IMG/VR virus record: IMGVR_UViG_3300005663_000101
Location: 1 to 41,132 of that record
Strand: one strand, 5' to 3'
DNA length: 41,132 bases
DNA from: a virus
Below are positions 1-8,362 of this stretch, piece after piece (the first letter of the stretch is position 1; every line of letters begins with the position of its first letter). The translations under genes and the position numbers were made by a program. The notes beneath the pieces were generated by a model. That model searched no databases, was not told where the DNA came from, and saw only the letters and a program-made list of their open reading frames with translations.

Positions 1-154
1 ATGACATCCAAGATGATCTAAAAACCAAATCTAATTCCCTTGATTGGTAAAATAATAGTATAATTTAAATATATTATTTTTATAAATCTAAAAATAGGTA
101 GGGAAAAATGGCTATTTTCGACACTAACGGAAACGAATTTCAAGTTAAGACATC
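1..154. repeat. Left copy of 154-bp terminal direct repeat
   Basis: These bases are identical to 40979-41132. The copy carries the last 50 bases of the large terminase gene (stop at 48-50), the terminase-portal spacer and the first codons of the portal. Either the contig is a circular or circularly permuted genome closed with a 154-bp overlap, or this is a physical direct terminal repeat. A repeat in the middle of a packaging-gene junction is more typical of an assembly overlap. Confidence 0.95.
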
Positions 155-2333
155 CCAAAAAAGCGAGCATATAAATAATAACGGGTTAGATACTCATATG
201 AGTAAAGTTATCGGCGGTATCGGTACTGATATAGCTGAAAATTTTTATGATGAAGACTTTCTATCGTTATTTAATGACTTCGAATCCAGGGCCGATCAGT
301 TCGAAAAAATGTCTAGAAGCGATCCGGTTATTAAAGGGTTGTTGCGAGCTACTATCAATCCAATTATTTCAGCTTCTTGGAATATAAACTTCGAAGATTC
401 AGAAAATATTACTGACGAACAAAAGAAGCAATTAGACTATATTCGGTTTGTTATATTCGATGATCTTAAATTCTTAGACAAAAAACTTTTTGAAATACTT
501 ACTTTCTTTAAACAGGGTTGGTCAATTTTTGAAAAAGTATTCATTCATCAAAAGACTAAAGAATTTGGGGATATAATATCTATTCGATTACCCATTAGGA
601 TGCAAAAGACAATAGAGACTTTCCTTTTTAGAGATGAAAATCACCCTGATAAAGTCACTCATTTAAGGCAATTATTTTCATCTAACCGATCAGTGAATGC
701 AGATATTCCTATTGAAAAACTAATAGTATTCACTCTTGGACAAGTGGGTAATGACCTAAGTGGGGAATCGATATTAAGAAGTACATACAAACCGTGGAAA
801 CAAAAAGACTTTACAGAGCATATGCAGATGATTGGTATTGAAAGGATGGCTCTTGGAACACCAGTCACAAGCCTTTCTGAGAATTATCAAGAAGATGATT
901 TAACCTCAATAAAAAAACAAGTCAGGAGTTTTATGTCTAACGATAAAGCCGGGCTGTACCTTCCTTTCGGATTTTCATTTAAACTAGAGGAAGGCAAGAT
1001 GAATAACGAAGCTATCCAAAATACGATAGATTCTAAAAATACAGAAATGGCAATCTCAATGTTGGCTCAGTTCCTATTATTAGGCCAACAGAATAGAGGG
1101 GGGGCCTTTTCTCTTGGGCAAGATCAATCAGATTTCTTTTTAAACAGCCTGGAATACTCAGCTTCGATAGTCATCCACAACATGAATCAATTAATTAAAG
1201 AGCTAATTTCTATACAATTTGGTGCCCAAGAGGAATTTCCAGAAATGGAAGTCAAAGGGGTTAACAGTAAGGCCTCAAAAGAGATGGCTGATACCCTAAC
1301 AACCTTAACCGGTATAGGATTATTGAAAGCCGATGACAGAATACAAAAATTCGTACGTGAATTATATAAACTTCCTGAAATAGATGAGGAAGACATTCAA
1401 GAAAGCACGCCGGAATTACCGACGAACCTATCCGAATCAAATAATGACACTATCCAATTGCAAGATTTTGGATTCAAGGAAAATGTTTATGTGAAAGGCA
1501 TCACTGAAAACGAAAATTTCATACAAGATTTTTTCAATGATAAGTATATTCCTGAGACTGAGAAGCTAGAATCTAATATTCAAAAAATATTAAATGATGG
1601 TTACGCAAAAGCAAAAACAAACATGGTGGACGGTACGGAATTCATTTCTTTAAAGGGCAATACTGGCCTTAAGAATGATATAAAATCTAAAGTTAAGGAT
1701 CAGTTTGATAAATTTGAAAAACGTCTTGTTGGTCCTCAGTTCGCCGATAAGATAATGAACGGGGCATTGAAAAATGCTGAGTCTACAATAAAAGATCTAT
1801 CCGAGATTAAATTAGCCTTTGTTAGCCAAGGGGAATTCAATTCCTTTATGGCTGGTCATATATCAAATATCGAGGCCGTATTTTTTAATGAAGAACGTAG
1901 AATCTTGGAAAATATCGAATCAAATTTTGGTAATGGTCTCAGCATCGATGTAATTGAAACCCAGGTAGACAATATTAAATTAAATCGAAACATTTTAAAG
2001 CTATCCGTTGTGGCTCACCCTCGCGCTGTATTTAGAGGTGATGTACTCAGATGGGCCGAATCGAATGATATCACTAATTTTAAAATGTTAATCCCAAGAA
2101 ACGTTAAATTAGACCCAGCGGGTACAACTATTGCATCTGTATTTTTAATAAAGCAGTTGCTGGATTGGGAAGAAAAGAATGCAGATCAACAAAATGGCGG
2201 AGGTGTCGTAGGTGGATTGGGATTGCATCATGGAAGTCAGGAATATTATTTACCAATAGCGGCTAATGAGTTAAATGCAGCACAAGAGTTAAGTACAGAA
2301 CAAAGAAAGAATTTAGAGAAAGTTTCAAAGTGA
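108..2333 (+). CDS. Portal protein, DUF935/Mu gp29-like, with long C-terminal extension
   Basis: Likely forms the dodecameric portal through which DNA is packaged and to which the tail connector attaches. Residues about 60-420 match the DUF935 portal pattern: an early segment with SRSDPVIKGLLRA followed by ISASWNI, and later a DLSGESILRSTYKPWKQK stretch typical of the clip/stem region. Mu gp29 is about 510 aa; this protein is 741 aa. The extra 250 or so C-terminal residues include AHPRAVFRGDVLRWAE and a Gly-rich GGGVVGGLGLHHGSQEYY motif that I cannot assign. Mu-like phages usually have a separate gpF head-morphogenesis gene next; none is present, so the extension may stand in for it (inference). 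Start at 108 follows GGTAGGGAAAA. The stop of the large terminase lies 57 bases upstream. Confidence 0.85.
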   Translation: MAIFDTNGNEFQVKTSQKSEHINNNGLDTHMSKVIGGIGTDIAENFYDEDFLSLFNDFESRADQFEKMSRSDPVIKGLLRATINPIISASWNINFEDSENITDEQKKQLDYIRFVIFDDLKFLDKKLFEILTFFKQGWSIFEKVFIHQKTKEFGDIISIRLPIRMQKTIETFLFRDENHPDKVTHLRQLFSSNRSVNADIPIEKLIVFTLGQVGNDLSGESILRSTYKPWKQKDFTEHMQMIGIERMALGTPVTSLSENYQEDDLTSIKKQVRSFMSNDKAGLYLPFGFSFKLEEGKMNNEAIQNTIDSKNTEMAISMLAQFLLLGQQNRGGAFSLGQDQSDFFLNSLEYSASIVIHNMNQLIKELISIQFGAQEEFPEMEVKGVNSKASKEMADTLTTLTGIGLLKADDRIQKFVRELYKLPEIDEEDIQESTPELPTNLSESNNDTIQLQDFGFKENVYVKGITENENFIQDFFNDKYIPETEKLESNIQKILNDGYAKAKTNMVDGTEFISLKGNTGLKNDIKSKVKDQFDKFEKRLVGPQFADKIMNGALKNAESTIKDLSEIKLAFVSQGEFNSFMAGHISNIEAVFFNEERRILENIESNFGNGLSIDVIETQVDNIKLNRNILKLSVVAHPRAVFRGDVLRWAESNDITNFKMLIPRNVKLDPAGTTIASVFLIKQLLDWEEKNADQQNGGGVVGGLGLHHGSQEYYLPIAANELNAAQELSTEQRKNLEKVSK

Positions 2334-2382
2334 TGTAAAATATTATTATGATATTTTATAAATATAAATATTAGGGGTTATT

Positions 2383-3843
2383 ATGTCATTTAAATTACAA
2401 GACGGTACGGTTATACAGACATTGATTTTGTCAAAAGATACATTTGAGGGGGTTTCCAATGCTAAAGAATGGATCAAAGAAAATGATTTCGTTGACGATA
2501 AAGTTGATGAAACTGAAAATTCTTTTCGATTTCGCCAAAGAGAGCCTAACGAATTTAAAGAAGACGGTTTTGGAGAAGGCGAAAAGTTTAGGACTACTGA
2601 AATAACAGATGGCGTTAGCGCTGTTATTGGGTTCCTGAAAGAACAATCAACACAGATGCAAGAGGTAGAGGCCGACGGTCACATACATAGAGCTGGTGAT
2701 GAATTAACGGGCCCAGCTATCGCTGTAGAGGGGGGTCATTGGCATCAAATCAATGAAGAATTCACTTCTGCTGATAGAAACACGCCGGATCATACGCATA
2801 CGTTACCTAACGGAGAAAGAACTGGTCTTAGAGAACAGCCTGAAAATAATGAAGCAGGTGATGATATTAAAGATAGAGACGAATCCCTACTTGCAGGACA
2901 TTTAGATAATGACAAAGATAAAGACAAGAGGAATAGGAATTTTCATTTCTGCGTTGATTTTACAAATATAAAACTCAATGAAGGGGATTCAAATACAGCG
3001 TGGATTGAAATAATGCATACTATCTCGGGTGCAACTCATGGTGTATTTGGGGAAATAAAAATATCAAAAGAAGATATCGAGCAATACAAAAGGAATTTTG
3101 ACGATGGTATAAGAGGGCAAGAATTGCCAATTGATTTTTTCCATGAATCATTGAAAGAGGCAGCGGGATGGATTAAAGAGTTGGATATACGGGGGAATGG
3201 GGATGAGCTCTGGGCGCTTGCAGAATTCACCCCTAAGGCTGAAAGAATGATCAAGGAAAAAGAGATCAAATTCTTCAGCCCTAATTATAGTGAAAAACAT
3301 TTAACCAAAAAAGGTAAGGTTATTAAGAATGTATTACTTGGTGGTGGTTTAACGAATAGGCCATTCTTGGATCTATCGCCGATAAAACTTTCTGAAAATC
3401 TTATGGTTCATGTTGATGACAATTTAATTGAAAAGGAGAACGAAATGGCAGAAATTAAAAAATTGACTGAAGATATCAGCAAATTAAGTACAGATAATAA
3501 AACATTATCTGAGCAGCTAGTCACTAGCCAAGAGGAAACTAAAAAACTCTCTGAAAAAATTGATTCTCTTGAGAAAGAACAAGAAGATCAGAATTTTGAA
3601 GGTGAGTTTTCAAAGCTTTTAAGTGAAGGCAAAACCTTACCTTCTCTAAAAGAAAAGCTTAAAGATAAGTTTTCTTCTAAAGAACTTAGTGAATTTTACT
3701 CAGAAATGCCCGCTGTTTTGTCTATGAAAGCAATCGGGTCGGAAGAAAATCCAACCACAAAACGATTGGATTCTGCGGAACAATCCATAGTAAATCAAGG
3801 AATTTTTACAGAAGAAGAAATCCTTAAATATAAAACAAAATAG
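2383..3843 (+). CDS. Prohead protease / scaffold precursor, Mu gpI-like
   Basis: Maturation protease of the prohead. Residues about 190-345 carry the phage I-like pattern, including PIDFFHES followed by AAGWIKELDI (about 249-268), FFSPNYSE and a Gly-rich NVLLGGGLTNRPFLDLSPI segment. Residues about 98-150 hold an inserted His-rich stretch with DGHIH, GGHWHQ and DHTHT motifs that could bind metal. After about residue 355 the protein is a charged coiled coil typical of a scaffold. As in Mu I/Z, an in-frame internal start (3445) with its own ribosome site can release the scaffold alone. It lies between portal and decoration/capsid genes, the Mu-family order. RBS AGGGGTTATT precedes the ATG. Confidence 0.85.
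   Translation: MSFKLQDGTVIQTLILSKDTFEGVSNAKEWIKENDFVDDKVDETENSFRFRQREPNEFKEDGFGEGEKFRTTEITDGVSAVIGFLKEQSTQMQEVEADGHIHRAGDELTGPAIAVEGGHWHQINEEFTSADRNTPDHTHTLPNGERTGLREQPENNEAGDDIKDRDESLLAGHLDNDKDKDKRNRNFHFCVDFTNIKLNEGDSNTAWIEIMHTISGATHGVFGEIKISKEDIEQYKRNFDDGIRGQELPIDFFHESLKEAAGWIKELDIRGNGDELWALAEFTPKAERMIKEKEIKFFSPNYSEKHLTKKGKVIKNVLLGGGLTNRPFLDLSPIKLSENLMVHVDDNLIEKENEMAEIKKLTEDISKLSTDNKTLSEQLVTSQEETKKLSEKIDSLEKEQEDQNFEGEFSKLLSEGKTLPSLKEKLKDKFSSKELSEFYSEMPAVLSMKAIGSEENPTTKRLDSAEQSIVNQGIFTEEEILKYKTK
3445..3843 (+). CDS. Nested scaffold protein from internal start (Mu gpZ-like)
   Basis: An ATG in frame with the protease (Met355) is preceded by AAAAGGAGAACGAA, a strong Shine-Dalgarno at normal spacing. 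Translation from it would give a 132-aa, almost wholly helical coiled-coil protein with heptads around KKLTEDISKLSTDN and KKLSEKIDSLEKEQ. In Mu, scaffold gpZ is made in exactly this way from inside gene I (established knowledge). The internal ribosome site is seen; its use is inferred. Confidence 0.7.
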   Translation: MAEIKKLTEDISKLSTDNKTLSEQLVTSQEETKKLSEKIDSLEKEQEDQNFEGEFSKLLSEGKTLPSLKEKLKDKFSSKELSEFYSEMPAVLSMKAIGSEENPTTKRLDSAEQSIVNQGIFTEEEILKYKTK

Positions 3844-3855
3844 GAGGGGTTTAAA

Positions 3856-4296
3856 ATGGCCTTAACAGCAAATAGAGTTAGTAAGTTTTCAGAGAGAAAT
3901 GAACTTGAACGTTTGGAAGTGGACGTTAGTGATCCTGTAATATTTGAAGGAGCTATATTAGCCAGAAACCCAGGGGGAACAGGAAATCTATTACTCGGTG
4001 CCGATACTGCATCATTTGTATTTGCTGGTATCGCATTCGATGAATTCCCAGGGTTTGTACCTCAGGATGTTACAACTATCACAACAGATGACAGGAAAAT
4101 TGATGTAGCCGTACCTGGTAGTGGGCGATCTTTTATTCTCCCTATCGGTTCAACTGTAGATGCTACAGATATTGGCCTGGATGTTTTTATTGTAGATGAT
4201 GAAACGGTTGATTTAGTAGGCGTTACAACTAACGATGTTCGGGTAGGAACTATTGTAAACGTTATAGACGCTAACACAGTAAAAGTTAGAATCTAA
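3856..4296 (+). CDS. Head decoration / capsid cement-like protein
   Basis: A 146-aa protein rich in beta-forming residues, Gly and Asp, without Cys or membrane segments. It sits between the protease/scaffold and the major capsid genes, where Mu-family phages place a small capsid-stabilising protein. The start follows TAGGAGGGGTTTAAA, 12 bases after the protease stop, a strong site that fits high expression. The C-terminal half (VDLVGVTTNDVRVGTIVNVI) resembles the barrel part of cement proteins such as DUF2190 members. Assignment rests mainly on size and position. Confidence 0.6.
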   Translation: MALTANRVSKFSERNELERLEVDVSDPVIFEGAILARNPGGTGNLLLGADTASFVFAGIAFDEFPGFVPQDVTTITTDDRKIDVAVPGSGRSFILPIGSTVDATDIGLDVFIVDDETVDLVGVTTNDVRVGTIVNVIDANTVKVRI

Positions 4297-4314
4297 TAAA
4301 AAGGAGATAAAAAG

Positions 4315-5289
4315 ATGACTGCAACAGCTGAACTAGTAAAGCAATTTAATGTAATTGCTCGCACTACTTTTAATAAAAAGTATGAATCACACAAGCCTAA
4401 ATTTAAAAATTTACTATTTACTTTTGATAGTGGATTAGTAGACTCTAATTTTTTCCCATATTTTGATTTTTTAGATCAAGTTGAGGAGTGGACCGGTACG
4501 AGGATTTACCAAACATTCCCAGAGGGACATCAATTTCGTATTGAAAATAAAAAATTTGATACGGGTATCAAAATTGGAGTTGAAAAGTTTGAAAGGGCTA
4601 GTAATCAAGTCAACAATGCATTAGCACCCTTGAACCCTTATAAAATACGTATTGGTGAGCTTGGTGTAATGGCCGCAGATTTTCCTTCCGTTAGGGCCAT
4701 AGATATGGTAATCGATGGGGATACAAATACTTTTGGAACTACATTCGATGGGCAGAATTTTTTCTCTGCCACTCATGACTATGCGCCGACGGCTGGTTCT
4801 CAAAACAATATCATTGGAGGAACCGGAATTTCACTTTCCCAAATAGAAGCCGATTTAATAAGTGCTAGAAGTCGATTCGCAGGGTTTTCTTATGTCCAAT
4901 CTCCTAACGATAGGGTTCGAGGTTTAAATGAATCAATTGAAGGCATGAAAATGCTTGTAATAGCACCCTCTAATCTAGATGGTCAATTTTACAAATTAAA
5001 GCAAAGTACCTTCTTTAATAATTCAGATAACCCTTCAAGAACTACTTTTGATTTCATGACTTTACCATCTTTGACCGCAGATGATCCAAATGATTGGTAT
5101 GTTGCATTGCTTGATGAAGAAATGATGAAACCTTTCTTGCATCAAGTAGAAAAACCATTTGCAATTGATTTACCAAAAGCAGATGACGAAAGCGTTAGGC
5201 AAAGAGATGAATTTGAATGGGGAATCCGTGGACGAATGAATGTAGCTTATGGGGCTTGGTGGAAAATGATCAAAATTACAAACTCATAA
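4315..5289 (+). CDS. Major capsid protein, Mu gpT-like
   Basis: Main head subunit with the HK97 fold expected for the gpT family. It is 324 aa (Mu gpT is 305 aa). The N-terminal third shows the family signature: an LVKQFNVIARTTFNKKYE helix, then VEEWTGTRIYQTFPEGHQFRIENKKFD. The C-terminus ends in ...MNVAYGAWWKMIK. The start follows AAAAGGAGATAAAAAG, one of the best ribosome sites in the window, and a strong hairpin lies directly after the stop, as expected for the most highly made protein. Confidence 0.88.
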   Translation: MTATAELVKQFNVIARTTFNKKYESHKPKFKNLLFTFDSGLVDSNFFPYFDFLDQVEEWTGTRIYQTFPEGHQFRIENKKFDTGIKIGVEKFERASNQVNNALAPLNPYKIRIGELGVMAADFPSVRAIDMVIDGDTNTFGTTFDGQNFFSATHDYAPTAGSQNNIIGGTGISLSQIEADLISARSRFAGFSYVQSPNDRVRGLNESIEGMKMLVIAPSNLDGQFYKLKQSTFFNNSDNPSRTTFDFMTLPSLTADDPNDWYVALLDEEMMKPFLHQVEKPFAIDLPKADDESVRQRDEFEWGIRGRMNVAYGAWWKMIKITNS

Positions 5290-5305
5290 ACTTTGAGTAG
5301 AAATG

Positions 5306-5328
5306 GGTGGGGACAGTTTGTCCCCACC
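5306..5328 (+). terminator. Strong hairpin after the capsid gene
   Basis: Perfect 10-bp stem (5306-5315 with 5319-5328) and a 3-base loop, GC-rich, starting 17 bases after the capsid stop. No T-run follows, so it is probably an RNA-stabilising or attenuating hairpin rather than a classical intrinsic terminator, lowering expression of the genes downstream of the capsid. Confidence 0.7.
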
Positions 5329-5363
5329 TATAATTGGAATATGGAAGCGAGGAGACTAGGAAA

Positions 5364-5654
5364 ATGATTAAAAAAACAATAGAAGTAGAATCAAGAACAG
5401 GTATAATTTTGAGGAAGAGATCCTTTAAGAAAGGCACTGTTTGTGTACATGAAATTAAAGGGAATGAATTTTACAGATTTAAATCAGGTGGATTCATTAA
5501 AGAATTATCAAAAAAAGAATATCACTATTTAATGGGTCTCTCTAAAAAGGAAGTTCCGAAAGAGACCGAGGAAAAACAACAGCCACAAGAGGCTAAGGAC
5601 ATCGAAGAGCCAAAACCTAAAAAAAAGGGACGGCCTAAAAAAGGGGATAAATAA
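5364..5654 (+). CDS. Small basic protein with AT-hook-like tail
   Basis: A 96-aa protein of unknown role in the head module. I chose ATG 5364, preceded by GCGAGGAGACTAGGAAA, over an upstream TTG at 5334 that has no ribosome site and overlaps the hairpin arm region. The N-terminal part is short and beta-rich; the last 30 residues are highly charged and end in KKKGRPKKGDK, similar to a DNA-binding AT-hook. In other siphoviruses a small protein here is often a head-tail connector or DNA-contacting head protein (inference). Its stop overlaps the next start by one base. Confidence 0.6.
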   Translation: MIKKTIEVESRTGIILRKRSFKKGTVCVHEIKGNEFYRFKSGGFIKELSKKEYHYLMGLSKKEVPKETEEKQQPQEAKDIEEPKPKKKGRPKKGDK

Positions 5655-6031
5655 TGAGTACGCCGTTAGGTATATCAGCTAGCAATGTAGAAAGTACAAT
5701 AGGGGACGCTTCAGGGATTTATAATAATCCTGCATTTGCTGTTACGGATGCAGGCCAAACATTAGACATTTCCACATTAACTCTAAACAATAGCAGTTCT
5801 TTAACTAGACACATTTCATTAATAAATATTGGAGCAAATCCAGTACGTGTTGCATTTGGATCAGACGGAACTGCAATCACATTTGTAGATTTACCTGGTA
5901 ATAGCTGGAATGCTGAGTTATCAGATAGTGCAGGATTATTTAGTCAATTAAGCATAGATGGTAATACAAATAAAATTGGTTTTAGATGTAGCGCTGCTTT
6001 AACAACTACAGTTTATATCCTATTAACATAA
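5654..6031 (+). CDS. Hypothetical beta-rich virion protein
   Basis: A 125-aa protein of Ser/Thr/Asn-rich beta strands (LDISTLTLNNSSS, LTRHISLINIGANPVRVAF), without Cys or charged helices. The composition resembles small beta-sandwich structural proteins on phage heads. It is translationally coupled to the gene before it (TAATG overlap) and precedes a fibre-like gene, so both may form a head appendage. No family recognised. Confidence 0.55.
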   Translation: MSTPLGISASNVESTIGDASGIYNNPAFAVTDAGQTLDISTLTLNNSSSLTRHISLINIGANPVRVAFGSDGTAITFVDLPGNSWNAELSDSAGLFSQLSIDGNTNKIGFRCSAALTTTVYILLT

Positions 6032-6041
6032 GGGGAAAAAA

Positions 6042-7346
6042 ATGACATCACTTTGCGGTTTTAATCCATCAACACCACCGGTCCCAATAGGTCAAAAAGG
6101 GGTAGCCGATGGGGTTGCCACACTTGATAGTGGGGGTAAAATACCTGAATCTCAAATCCCTAGCTCTGTGTTAGGGGCGTTAAAATTTCAAGGCACTTGG
6201 AATGCCAACACAAATACCCCTACACTTGCTTCTGGCGTAGGCGAACAAGGTGATACTTTTATCGTCAGCGAGGCAGGAACAACGCCTTTAGATGGTATTA
6301 CAGATTGGGAAGTCAATGATTTTCCTGTTTTTAATGGAACAGTTTGGTTGAAAATTGATAACAGTGAACTAGTAACCTCTGTTAATGGGCAGACAGGGGC
6401 AGTTTCCCTTAGCTTTTTAAACTTAACGGATACACCTGCAGGCTATGGTAGCGTAGCTGCGTTACCTTTAAAAGTAAATGCGACTACCGATGGAGTAGAA
6501 GTTTCTAGTGTTCTTACACTTCAAAGAATTAATACTCCTTCGGGAAATGACTTCGAATTGTTTGATCAATCAGGTAGCTTAGCTATTCAAGTTCGTTCTT
6601 TAGATGGCAATGTGGGAATTGGAGGGTTCACATCAGATAATAAATTATTCGTTAGTGGTGATGCTCAGATAAAAGCGCAAGCAGCGTTGGATAGTCTTGT
6701 ATTAGGGACATTCGATCAAGCTACACAAACCCCTAAGCTTAGCTTAGGCGCTCAATTAGCCGGTTCTATAGAGGCGTTTGTTGAAAGGGATAATGATGGT
6801 GTTGGAACTACATCGTTACGACTAAAAGGAACGGCGGGGATAACCTTTGATTCCCAAACAAGTTCCGACCCTTTTACTTTTAATACTGGTGCACTTGTTG
6901 TAAATAATGAAATGAAAACTACTGAAAGATGGGTGTTTGAGAAATATTTTGGATGGAATAATGTTCCGGCTAATATCGCCCTTTTTCTATCATTTAATAA
7001 TTCATCTGGATTCCCTAGGGCTTTTACACCAGATAAAAAAGGCAATGTAAATAGATTTAATGTTTCCGTTGAAAATGATGCAGCATATGGGGACTGGACA
7101 ACTGGCACAGTCCAATTTCAATTTAATATAAATAGTGTTGCTCAGCATACAACAGCTACATTTACTAAAGCTCAATACGATGCGGCAGCTACTGGCATTT
7201 TAGGTAAAAATATAAAAGTAACTGGCTTGGATGTAGATTTTTTAGTTGAGGATGAAGTATCTTTTCAGGTTATAACAAGCGCAACATTTAATGGTATTGG
7301 CATTGATCTACACGTAATGCTATTTGGATTTTATGACAATACGTAA
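6042..7346 (+). CDS. Fibre-like virion protein within the head module
   Basis: A 434-aa protein with fibre-type sequence. Its N-terminus has the pattern GVATLDSGGKIPESQIPSS, found in many phage tail and head fibres just before the shaft, then VNGQTGAVSLSFLNLTDTP, another common fibre linker. The C-terminal 130 residues (from about ERWVFEKYFGW) look like a compact beta domain that could be the receptor-binding or trimerising tip. It lies between capsid and connector genes rather than beside the tail fibre locus at 17.6-19.3 kb, so a head fibre (as in phi29-type heads) is a reasonable inference. RBS AAGGGGAAAAAA. Confidence 0.6.
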   Translation: MTSLCGFNPSTPPVPIGQKGVADGVATLDSGGKIPESQIPSSVLGALKFQGTWNANTNTPTLASGVGEQGDTFIVSEAGTTPLDGITDWEVNDFPVFNGTVWLKIDNSELVTSVNGQTGAVSLSFLNLTDTPAGYGSVAALPLKVNATTDGVEVSSVLTLQRINTPSGNDFELFDQSGSLAIQVRSLDGNVGIGGFTSDNKLFVSGDAQIKAQAALDSLVLGTFDQATQTPKLSLGAQLAGSIEAFVERDNDGVGTTSLRLKGTAGITFDSQTSSDPFTFNTGALVVNNEMKTTERWVFEKYFGWNNVPANIALFLSFNNSSGFPRAFTPDKKGNVNRFNVSVENDAAYGDWTTGTVQFQFNINSVAQHTTATFTKAQYDAAATGILGKNIKVTGLDVDFLVEDEVSFQVITSATFNGIGIDLHVMLFGFYDNT

Positions 7347-7361
7347 AGGAGATATTCAACA

Positions 7362-7787
7362 ATGGCCTACGCTAGCGTTTCTGATGTTCAAGCCTATTTT
7401 GCAGATGTTGATTTTGGTAGTTCAGGCGCGGTAATAACCACGGCTGAAATTGACCAATGGTTAATTGAAGATAATAATTTTATAAACGGAAAATTAGAAA
7501 AGACAATAGATGTCTCTACTGTTACTAGCGCCGGATTACAAATACTAAAAACAATAAATGCAAAGTTAACAGCCCATAGGGTTGATGGTGCCAACCCATA
7601 TTTCAATTCAAGAACAAAAGACGAGAAAAGTAATACTCGTAATCTTAGAAAACAGGCTATGGATGACCTAAGCTTAATTGAGAATAGGGATGTTCAAATC
7701 ACGCCGTCATTCAAAGGGACCATAACTTCATTATTCGTTAATGATCCACCCCCACCTAAAGAGTGGACTAAAACCACAATTATCTAA
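7362..7787 (+). CDS. Mu gp36-like (DUF1320) head-tail connector protein
   Basis: A 141-aa protein with the gp36-family layout: an N-terminal ASVSDVQAYFADVDF segment, a helical region with TAEIDQWLIEDNNFINGKLEK, then KLTAHRVDGANPY and a conserved Lys/Arg-rich helix before a short tail. The family acts as a head completion or adaptor protein at the portal exit. It overlaps the next gene by one base (TAATG), as usual in connector modules. Confidence 0.75.
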   Translation: MAYASVSDVQAYFADVDFGSSGAVITTAEIDQWLIEDNNFINGKLEKTIDVSTVTSAGLQILKTINAKLTAHRVDGANPYFNSRTKDEKSNTRNLRKQAMDDLSLIENRDVQITPSFKGTITSLFVNDPPPPKEWTKTTII

Positions 7788-8362
7788 TGAGTGCAGGCTT
7801 CTTTTCCACTAAATTAGATAGACAGAGTAAGAAATTAATTGACGGCTTAGCATCTAAAGAAGTTTTAAAGCTCAAAAAAACTATCTCTGATATTGGTAAA
7901 AATTACAGACGCAATAGAAGTAAGATGTTTTCGGGGGCACAAAAACGTGACCAAAATTTAGCCTGGAAGCCACTAAATCCATTAACTATAGAATTTAAAA
8001 AAAGAAAGTTTGGTTCTAACAAAGGTACATTAATAGGCTCAGGGAGACTTGCTCGTAGTATAATTAGGGAAGGATCAGAGGGGAACATATCAAAAGTTTC
8101 TGATTTTGAAGGTGAATTTGGGACTAATGTATTTTATGCTAAATTCCATTTCACGGGTCTACCTAATAGACGGGTAAAATCAGCAAGACAGAGTGCGTTT
8201 CTTAGAGCTAACTTAGGATTGTTTAAAAAAGTAGGGGATAAAATTCCACTTCCAAAAAGGGATCCTATATCGCCTAATAAATCTGAAAGAAAGACTTATG
8301 GAGAGATATTAAAGCAAGGCATTATTAGAAATTTAAAAGCGATAGGCATTGAGGTAACATAA
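7787..8362 (+). CDS. Mu gpG-like virion morphogenesis / tail completion protein
   Basis: A 191-aa basic protein resembling the phage virion morphogenesis (gpG/tail completion) family. An N-terminal helix with KKTISDIGKNYRRNRSKMF is followed by the family pattern of a W-K-P-L core (AWKPLNPLTIEFKKRK), SGRLARSI, a GTNVFYAKFHFTG segment and a final helical part. Homologues close the head-tail interface. Start and stop overlap both neighbours by one base, so the three connector genes are tightly coupled. Confidence 0.75.
   Translation: MSAGFFSTKLDRQSKKLIDGLASKEVLKLKKTISDIGKNYRRNRSKMFSGAQKRDQNLAWKPLNPLTIEFKKRKFGSNKGTLIGSGRLARSIIREGSEGNISKVSDFEGEFGTNVFYAKFHFTGLPNRRVKSARQSAFLRANLGLFKKVGDKIPLPKRDPISPNKSERKTYGEILKQGIIRNLKAIGIEVT

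Noticed and set aside
40-64. Promoter before the portal (TTGATT and TATAAT)
   Set aside because: Spacing is only 13 bases, too short for sigma70; TATAAT may be chance in AT-rich DNA.
5329-5334. TATAAT right after the capsid hairpin
   Set aside because: The -35 position falls within the GC-rich hairpin stem with no match.
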